Shown here piece after piece: positions 25,512 to 30,008 of a stretch of 30,008 nucleotides of DNA; within the stretch, counting starts at the first letter, position 1; each line of letters starts with the position of its first letter. Location: positions 1 through 30,008 of the forward strand of contig CALKUH010000035.1 in NCBI GenBank assembly GCA_937996795.1, written 5' to 3'. The translations under genes were made by a program, and so were the position numbers. The notes beneath the pieces were generated by a model. It had not been told where the DNA came from, searched no databases, and was given only the letters and a program-made list of their open reading frames with translations. The DNA comes from an uncultured Verrucomicrobiota bacterium. Its GTDB lineage: Bacteria; Verrucomicrobiota; Kiritimatiellia; CAIVKH01.

Positions 25512-26249
25512 TTGACTGCTCACTGGGTTCCCATCCTGCCGCTTGCCGACTTCCTTTATGCGTTCAGCGTCAGCAGCTTCCTGTCGGGCAAGCTGATCAT
25601 CTTCATCCTGTTCGGGTTTTCCGTCGTCGCGTGGACGGTCATGGTGTCGAAATGGCTGGAGCTGAAACGCGCGCAACTGTCCGCCCGCCATTTCCTCCAA
25701 AACTACCGCCGCGAGCAGCACCCGCTGGCGCTTTTCCTGCGCAAACAGCGCATGCCCTACAGTCCCGCCTTCAAGGTATATGAAAGCGCCTGCGCCACCG
25801 TCGGCGTCGAGATCGAGGCGCGCGGCGCGGACCAGGATCTGTTCGCGCGCGGCGGCGACAGCCGGATCCAGCTCACCCCGCTGCAAATCGGTACCATCCG
25901 CAACGCGGCCGAGCGGCAGAGCAACGACCAGGTGCTCGTCCTCGAGTCCCGGATGGGATTCCTCTCCACCGCGGTCAGCGCGAGTCCGCTCCTCGGCCTG
26001 CTCGGCACGGTCTGGGGCGTGCTCGATTCGTTCACGCAAATGGCGCTGCAAGGCTCGGCGAACCTGTCCGCCGTCGCGCCCGGCATCGCCAGCGCGCTGC
26101 TCACCACGGTGGTGGGCCTGCTCGTCGCGATCCCGTCGTCCATCGGCTACAACATGCTCGCCAGCGTCATCCGCGAACTGACGGTCCAGATGGACAATTT
26201 CGCGGATGAATTTGTCGCCGAGCTCCAGCGCCACTACGTGCGCGAATAG
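25512..26249 (+). CDS. tolQ: TolQ/ExbB-type proton channel subunit
   Basis: Inner-membrane component of the proton-driven Tol motor that constricts the outer membrane at division. The 245-residue protein has an N-terminal helix (about 14-38, SSFLSGKLIIFILFGFSVVAWTVMV), a cytosolic loop, and two helices with the family pattern SASPLLGLLGTVWGVLDSF and GIASALLTTVVGLLVAIPSSIGYNML. The start is the TTG at 25512, chosen because AGAGG lies six to seven bases before it and the first helix then sits at the usual distance. The in-frame sequence further upstream overlaps the divergent ROK gene. It is followed nine bases later by tolR. The tol order and pal downstream favour TolQ over ExbB. Confidence 0.93.
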   Translation: MTAHWVPILPLADFLYAFSVSSFLSGKLIIFILFGFSVVAWTVMVSKWLELKRAQLSARHFLQNYRREQHPLALFLRKQRMPYSPAFKVYESACATVGVEIEARGADQDLFARGGDSRIQLTPLQIGTIRNAAERQSNDQVLVLESRMGFLSTAVSASPLLGLLGTVWGVLDSFTQMALQGSANLSAVAPGIASALLTTVVGLLVAIPSSIGYNMLASVIRELTVQMDNFADEFVAELQRHYVRE

Positions 26250-26258
26250 GACGACGCC

Positions 26259-26678
26259 ATGGCCCGCCGAACCTCCATCAAGCCGCTGCGCGAGATCAAC
26301 GAGATCAACATGACCCCGTTGATTGACCTCACGTTCCTGCTGCTCATCACCTTCATCATCACGATGCCGCTGGTGGAGCAGGGGATCCCGATCAACCTGC
26401 CGAAGGGCAAGGCGCGCGACATGGACCAGACCAAGTCACGCGTCATCACGCTCGACGCCGAGGGCCGCATCTATCTCGACAAGGCCGCCATCACCATCGC
26501 GCAACTGGGCGAGGACATGAAGGCGCTCGCGCAGGGTGAGCCCGAGCTGACGGTCATGGTGCGCGCCGATGAAAAGCTCGCGTATGGCAAGGTGGTCGAG
26601 GTGATGCGGACGCTGAGCGACGCGCAGGTCACGCGCCTCGGCCTCGTGACCACGCCCGACGCCGCTCCCGCGCGATGA
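26259..26678 (+). CDS. tolR: TolR/ExbD-type motor subunit
   Basis: Partner of TolQ in the proton channel. The 139-residue protein has a short basic N-terminus, then one membrane helix with the conserved aspartate (INMTPLIDLTFLLLITFIITMPL, Asp near residue 23), and a periplasmic domain of about 95 residues with RVITLDAEGRIYLDKAAIT and TVMVRADEKLAYGKVVEVM. The size matches the family. It overlaps the next gene by four bases (ATGA), so the two are probably translated together. Confidence 0.94.
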   Translation: MARRTSIKPLREINEINMTPLIDLTFLLLITFIITMPLVEQGIPINLPKGKARDMDQTKSRVITLDAEGRIYLDKAAITIAQLGEDMKALAQGEPELTVMVRADEKLAYGKVVEVMRTLSDAQVTRLGLVTTPDAAPAR

Positions 26679-27385
26679 ACGAACCGTCGTTCAAACGAAC
26701 GCTGCTCGTCACCACCGGCGTCCACATCGCCGTGGTGCTCGCGCTGATTCTCCTGCCGTTGTTCAACCGCCTCCTGCGCCCGCGCAAGCCGCCGGAGGAG
26801 ATCACCTTCATTGACCTGCAGGCGATGCCCCCGGCGCCGCCGCCTCCGCCGGTCGTCGAACCGGAGCCGCCCGCGCCGGAGCCGAAAGAGGAGCCCAAGG
26901 TCGCGGAAATTCCGGACAAGCCGGCCGAGAAACCGAAGAAGCCGGAACCGCCCAAGATCAAGGTCAACACCAACAAGATTGTGCGCAAGGTGGAGCAGCC
27001 TCCGAAACCCGTCGCGCAGCAGCCGACGCTCACGCCGGAACAGATCCGGAAACTGCTCGAGGCGAACATCAAGTACACGCCCGGCGGCACGCCGTCCTCG
27101 AATTTCAGCGACCTCTCGCTGTATTACGCGACCGTGCGCGACCGGATGTACGGTGCGTGGCAGCAGCCGAGCGCCGTCGCGAACGGCATGTCGGCGCAGG
27201 TCAGCATCCGCGTCCAACGCAACGGATCGATCTCGTCGCGCCGCCTCTCCCGGTCCTCCGGGAGCAAGCTGATGGACGACTCCGTCATGCAGGCCGCCTC
27301 CATCGTGCGCCTTGGCGCGCTGCCCGCGGACGTGCGCGATCCCTACCTCGACATCACGATCGAATTCGTCGTGGGCGAAAATTGA
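26675..27385 (+). CDS. TolA/TonB-like energy-transducing protein
   Basis: A 236-residue protein linking the inner-membrane motor to the outer membrane. It has an N-terminal membrane helix (about 9-31, TLLVTTGVHIAVVLALILLPLF), a Pro/Glu/Lys-rich linker (about 45-105) that would cross the periplasm, and a C-terminal domain (about 145-236) with the TonB/TolA pattern: VSIRVQRNGSISSRRLSRSSG, MDDSVMQAASIVRLGALPADVRDPYLDITIEFVV. The linker is TonB-like in composition and shorter than E. coli TolA, but the position between tolR and tolB argues for the TolA role. The 104-base gap before tolB contains the paired TTTACAGACGTTGCAA elements. Confidence 0.9.
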   Translation: MNEPSFKRTLLVTTGVHIAVVLALILLPLFNRLLRPRKPPEEITFIDLQAMPPAPPPPPVVEPEPPAPEPKEEPKVAEIPDKPAEKPKKPEPPKIKVNTNKIVRKVEQPPKPVAQQPTLTPEQIRKLLEANIKYTPGGTPSSNFSDLSLYYATVRDRMYGAWQQPSAVANGMSAQVSIRVQRNGSISSRRLSRSSGSKLMDDSVMQAASIVRLGALPADVRDPYLDITIEFVVGEN

Positions 27386-27400
27386 CGGCGGCAAACTGTT

Positions 27401-27417
27401 TTTTACAGACGTTGCAA
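27401..27417 (+). repeat. TTTACAGACGTTGCAA element, tolB distal copy
   Basis: A full copy on the plus strand (TTTTACAGACGTTGCAA), 15 bases after the tolA/tonB stop codon and preceded by more T residues. It is identical over 17 bases to the gene-proximal aguB copy. Confidence 0.85.
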
Positions 27418-27432
27418 GTCCGCGCGGATAGT

Positions 27433-27449
27433 TTTTACAGACGTTGCAA
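27433..27449 (+). repeat. TTTACAGACGTTGCAA element, tolB proximal copy
   Basis: A second full copy on the plus strand, exactly 32 bases from the first, start to start, and ending 40 bases before the tolB ATG. It is followed by C and six T residues, as the aguB proximal copy is followed by five T residues. Confidence 0.85.
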
Positions 27450-27489
27450 CTTTTTTGGGGCGGCCTGCCGCCCTCCGGGAGAATGTTTT

Positions 27490-28689
27490 ATGAAGCGGTT
27501 GATGTTGGTGGTCATGTTGCTTGCGGCGACGGTGGCTTCGGCGCAGGTGACGGTGCGCAAAGGCGCGGGGCAGAAATCGACGATCGACTGGTCGGCCTAC
27601 CAGGCGGCGGGCGACCCGATGGGGCAGTCGTTCCTGAAGGTGCTGACGGATGACCTGATCCGGTCGGGTTACTTTCAGCGGGGCGCGCCGGGGCAGTCGG
27701 AGTTGGCGCTGACCGGTCGCGCGGGCGGGGCCGGCGGCTCGTTTAATGCGGAGGTGTCCGTGTACAACCGGGCGGCCCAGCAGCAGGTGTATGGCAAGCG
27801 CTACCCGGCGAATCCGCAGGAAATCCGGCGCGTGGCGCATCGCGTCGCGGATGAAATCATCGAGGCGGTGACGGGCAAGAAGGGCATGGCGTCGGCCACG
27901 CTCGCGATGGTGGGCACGCGGACCGGGAAGAAGGAAATCTACCTGGCCGATGCGGATGGCGGCGGGCTGCGCCAGTTGACGCGGGACAACGCGATTTCGA
28001 TTTCGCCGCAGTGGGGGCCGGGCGGACGGCAACTGGTCTATACATCGTACCTCAAGGGGTTCCCGGATCTCTACCTCGTGGAACTGGCCACCGGCGCGCG
28101 CCGCCGGATTGCGAGCTATTCGGGCCTGAATACGGGCGGCGCGATTTCGCCGGATGGCGGCATGATCGCGATGATTTTGTCGAAGGACGGGAACCCGGAG
28201 CTGTACGTGCGCGACGTGAACGGCGGCGCGCTGACGCGGCTGACGCAGACGGCGCGCTCCGCCGAGGCGAGCCCCTCCTGGTCGCCGGATGGCCGGCAGA
28301 TTGTCTATGTCTCCGACCAGTCGGGCACCCCGCAGCTCTATGTGATCAGCCGGAGCGGCGGGTCCCCGCGCCGGATCACGAGCCGCGGGTCGCAGAACGT
28401 GTCGCCGGACTGGGGCCGGAACAACCTGATTGCCTACGCGAGCCTCTTCGGCGGACGCTGGAACATCTCCGTGCTGGACCCGGTTTCGCTGGAGGCGAAG
28501 CAGCTGACGCCCGGCGACGCGGATTACGAGGATCCGAGCTGGGCGCCGAACGACCGGCACCTCGCGGCGGGGCGCGCAATTCGCTACGCGTCCAAGGTGG
28601 TCTTGCTTGACAGCCTTGGCGATCCCCCCGTAGTTTTGACTGATTATCCGGGTGATTGGACCTCGCCCGCGTGGGCCCCGGTCCGATAA
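27490..28689 (+). CDS. tolB: Tol-Pal system periplasmic protein TolB
   Basis: Periplasmic beta-propeller that interacts with Pal and TolA. The 399-residue protein has a signal peptide (about 1-19, ending ASAQ), an N-terminal alpha/beta domain (about 20-135, DWSAYQAAGDPMGQSFLKVLTDDLIRSGYF), then about five WD40-like PD40 repeats marked by SPQWGPGGRQLVYTS, GAISPDGGMIAMILSKDGNPELYVRDV, SPSWSPDGRQIVYVSDQSGTPQLYVI and SPDWGRNNLIAYAS. GGGAG lies about nine bases before the ATG. Because of the repeat-bearing gap it may have a promoter or processing site of its own inside the tol operon. It ends 44 bases before pal. Confidence 0.95.
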   Translation: MKRLMLVVMLLAATVASAQVTVRKGAGQKSTIDWSAYQAAGDPMGQSFLKVLTDDLIRSGYFQRGAPGQSELALTGRAGGAGGSFNAEVSVYNRAAQQQVYGKRYPANPQEIRRVAHRVADEIIEAVTGKKGMASATLAMVGTRTGKKEIYLADADGGGLRQLTRDNAISISPQWGPGGRQLVYTSYLKGFPDLYLVELATGARRRIASYSGLNTGGAISPDGGMIAMILSKDGNPELYVRDVNGGALTRLTQTARSAEASPSWSPDGRQIVYVSDQSGTPQLYVISRSGGSPRRITSRGSQNVSPDWGRNNLIAYASLFGGRWNISVLDPVSLEAKQLTPGDADYEDPSWAPNDRHLAAGRAIRYASKVVLLDSLGDPPVVLTDYPGDWTSPAWAPVR

Positions 28690-28733
28690 GACGGCTTGAA
28701 GATGGCGCGGATAACCCGCGCACGGAGGTAGAC

Positions 28734-29249
28734 GTGAAGATTGCGTTGAAGATTGGCATGCTGGTGCTGATGGCGGCGGCGGTTTCGATGACGGGCTGCA
28801 AGAAGAAACCCAAGGCCGGCGCGGGTGTGGACGTGGGTGATCTCGGTCCCGTGGGCGCCGGGGATGTCTACGGTGACGCGCTGGCGGGTCGCCCGGATGC
28901 CCTGACCGAAATCGCGAGCCAGTTCGGTTTCGTCTACTTTGAATTCGACAGCGCGCAGGTCGGCGAGAGCGAGCGCGCCAAGGTCGAAGCGGTCGCGGAG
29001 TACCTCCGCGGCAATGGCTCGGTCGGCGTCATTGTGGAAGGCCACTGCGACGAGCGCGGCAGCAACGATTACAACCTCGCGCTCGGCGAGCGCCGTGCGC
29101 TCGCGGTTCGCGCGTACCTCGTGAACCTCGGCATCGACGCGGGCCGCATCCAGACCCGCAGCTTCGGCGAAGAGCGCCCGGCCGCCCTCGGACACGACGA
29201 GGCGTCCTGGTCGCAGAACCGCCGCGCGGAATTCAAGCTGTTCCAATAA
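28734..29249 (+). CDS. pal: Peptidoglycan-associated lipoprotein Pal
   Basis: Outer-membrane lipoprotein that binds peptidoglycan through an OmpA-like domain and joins the Tol motor to the envelope. The 171-residue precursor starts with GTG, with GGAGG five bases upstream. The signal peptide ends in SMTGC, so C22 is the lipidated residue; Met at -3 is slightly unusual. A Lys/Gly-rich stretch leads to the OmpA domain (about 65-171) with VYFEFDSAQVG, VEGHCDERGSNDYNLALGERRA and NRRAEFKLF, the standard Pal motifs. It closes the operon and is followed 20 bases later by a strong terminator. No ybgF/cpoB gene follows in the window. Confidence 0.96.
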   Translation: MKIALKIGMLVLMAAAVSMTGCKKKPKAGAGVDVGDLGPVGAGDVYGDALAGRPDALTEIASQFGFVYFEFDSAQVGESERAKVEAVAEYLRGNGSVGVIVEGHCDERGSNDYNLALGERRALAVRAYLVNLGIDAGRIQTRSFGEERPAALGHDEASWSQNRRAEFKLFQ

Positions 29250-29269
29250 ACAGCTCGATCGATCGAACC

Positions 29270-29310
29270 AACCGCCGCGATTCCTCGAATCGCGGCGGTT
29301 GTTTTTTTTT
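29270..29310 (+). terminator. Intrinsic terminator of the tol-pal operon
   Basis: A perfect 13-bp stem (29270-29282 with 29288-29300; AACCGCCGCGATT and its complement) with a CCTCG loop, followed by G and nine T residues. Confidence 0.95.
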
Positions 29311-29320
29311 GGGGGGGGGG
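29302..29320. repeat. T9-G10 homopolymer junction
   Basis: Nine T residues (the terminator tail, 29302-29310) run directly into ten G residues (29311-29320). Such tracts are prone to slippage and also to sequencing error. The tract lies between the terminator and the REP/RAYT element. Confidence 0.8.
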
Positions 29321-29321
29321 T

Positions 29322-29347
29322 GTTGGCTGCTCGCGTCGAGCGCCAAC
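29322..29347. repeat. Imperfect hairpin beside the REP element
   Basis: GTTGGC, one unpaired T and GCTCG pair with CGAGC and GCCAAC around a CGT loop, giving an 11-bp stem with one bulge. It sits between the poly-G tract and the end of the transposase gene. It could be the outer structure of the REP unit or the 3' end of the transposase message. Confidence 0.5.
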
Positions 29348-29348
29348 G

Positions 29349-29954
29349 TCACGAAGATTGCTCTTCTTGTGGAGTGCGGCGGCTTGACGCCGCTCTGTCT
29401 TCCTCCTCCGCCAGCTTTTCCGGCTCGAACGCATCCGCCACATTCACCCGGTCCGTCCTGACCCCCTCCAGCAAGCGCTGAAAGACGGAATCCGCCTCCC
29501 GTTCAAACCAACCCGCCGAGCACCACGGCCAGTTTTCCGCACACCCCACAATCCCGTGGTGAACCGGATTCTGGTGCACATATTTCAACCGCGCGTAGTA
29601 CGACCCGGCATTCGTGATGTGTGTGTCGTAGTACTGAAACCAGACCTTGCGGCCCGGTTGAGCGTCCCACTGATTCAGCGCGCGTGCTGTGAGCGTGTGC
29701 AGCTTGGATATCATGCGGGGTAACGTGGCTGGATCCTCTGGCGAAGAGGCCACGAAGTGATAGTGGTTGCTCAAAATTGCCCACGCCTGGAGCTCCCACC
29801 GAAAATCCCCGGCACAGTCAAACAAGGTGTTCAGAACCAGATCCAAGCGCGCGGACGAATGGAGAAGATGCTGTTTCTTGTAGATGCCGGCGGTGACAAT
29901 GTAGGCGCCACGTTCTGACAGCTGATGACGAGGCGCATGGTGCCAGCCGGGCAT
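29349..29954 (-). CDS. REP-associated Y1 tyrosine transposase (RAYT)
   Basis: A single-strand transposase of the IS200-like Y1 superfamily, of the group that travels with REP sequences. About 201 residues from the ATG at 29954 (MPGWHHAPRHQLSERGAYIVTAGIYKK), an N-terminus I associate with RAYT proteins. The HUH metal-binding motif is H64-Y65-H66 (NHYHFV), and the catalytic Tyr is one of the tyrosines at 119-125 in SYYARLKYVHQNPVHHG. A GTG at 29999 would start inside the flanking REP and is unlikely. The last dozen or so residues are encoded by the left REP and its flank and look Ser/Arg/Glu-rich, so the C-terminus has been overwritten or extended by the repeat. The frame is otherwise intact, so it may be active. 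Confidence 0.9.
   Translation of the reverse strand: MPGWHHAPRHQLSERGAYIVTAGIYKKQHLLHSSARLDLVLNTLFDCAGDFRWELQAWAILSNHYHFVASSPEDPATLPRMISKLHTLTARALNQWDAQPGRKVWFQYYDTHITNAGSYYARLKYVHQNPVHHGIVGCAENWPWCSAGWFEREADSVFQRLLEGVRTDRVNVADAFEPEKLAEEEDRAASSRRTPQEEQSS
29371..29402 (+). repeat. REP element, left copy
   Basis: A 32-base unit starting with the tetranucleotide GGAG, then TGCGGCGGCTTGACGCCGC, in which GCGGC and GCCGC form the stem, and a pyrimidine-rich tail. It overlaps the 3' end of the transposase frame. Confidence 0.85.
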
Positions 29955-29970
29955 GATGCTTGAATCGCAT

Positions 29971-30002
29971 GAAGAGAGAGCGGCGTCAAGCCGCCGCACT
30001 CC
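29971..30002 (-). repeat. REP element, right copy
   Basis: The inverted copy of the left REP, with a single C/G difference in the tail. It lies upstream of the transposase start and contains the GTG that would otherwise extend the frame. Confidence 0.85.
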
Positions 30003-30008
30003 AGATCA

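Larger units (their letters stand above)
29371..30002. mobile_element. REP/RAYT mobile unit
   Basis: A Y1 transposase gene bounded by inverted REPs 32 bases long that differ at one position. This is the usual genomic arrangement of a RAYT gene with its cognate REPs (REPIN-like configuration). The unit sits just past the tol-pal terminator in what is otherwise intergenic DNA. The window ends six bases past the right REP, so further copies outside cannot be excluded. Confidence 0.75.

Overview
The window is GC-rich, densely coded chromosomal DNA from a Gram-negative-type bacterium (a Tol-Pal envelope system, a Pal lipoprotein, a LysM L,D-transpeptidase). A SHD1 (SLA1 homology domain 1) tail on a secreted amylase-family enzyme and a REP-associated Y1 transposase bounded by GGAG-type REPs suggest the PVC group, most likely Verrucomicrobiota or Kiritimatiellota. 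That placement is inference from domain content only.

Layout. (1) 1-3,032, minus strand: aconitase, then a small zinc-ribbon membrane protein and a strong terminator. (2) 3,158-6,032, minus strand: a divergent Ser/Thr kinase, a LysM L,D-transpeptidase with an ATGA overlap to it, and accA, apparently one operon. (3) 6,125-9,070, plus strand: comF, accD, folC. (4) 9,067-15,440, minus strand: a GH31 alpha-glucosidase, the two-enzyme agmatine-to-putrescine route (N-carbamoylputrescine amidase and agmatine deiminase) and an unrecognised membrane-anchored beta-propeller-like protein. (5) 15,586-18,745, plus strand: an exported glycine-rich protein and a GH57 alpha-glucan enzyme. (6) 18,747-25,408, minus strand: a closely spaced run of ROK sugar kinase, nadB, nadC, a secreted GH13 branching-enzyme-like protein and a GT2 glycosyltransferase. 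(7) 25,512-29,249, plus strand: tolQ-tolR-tolA/tonB-tolB-pal, closed by a textbook intrinsic terminator. (8) 29,371-30,002: a REP/RAYT element whose two REPs are near-perfect inverted copies.

Together the genes cover central metabolism (TCA, malonyl-CoA, folate, NAD, putrescine), alpha-glucan turnover (GH31, GH57, GH13, ROK kinase), and envelope maintenance (Tol-Pal, L,D-transpeptidase, kinase). No gap between genes exceeds 300 bases.

The most unusual signal is non-coding. A 16-17 bp sequence, TTTACAGACGTTGCAA, occurs as a direct pair at two unrelated places: between the GH31 gene and the carbamoylputrescine amidase gene, and between tolA/tonB and tolB. The start-to-start distance is exactly 32 bp in both pairs. 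Each pair reads in the direction of the downstream gene, begins just after the upstream stop codon, and is followed by a T-run. The first locus has a third, degenerate copy exactly 16 bp further on. This looks like an unrecognised regulatory or RNA-level element that is probably repeated across the genome. Four candidate promoters also share a TTGAC -35 with a -10 box beginning TAC or TAG, which may reflect the local sigma-factor preference.
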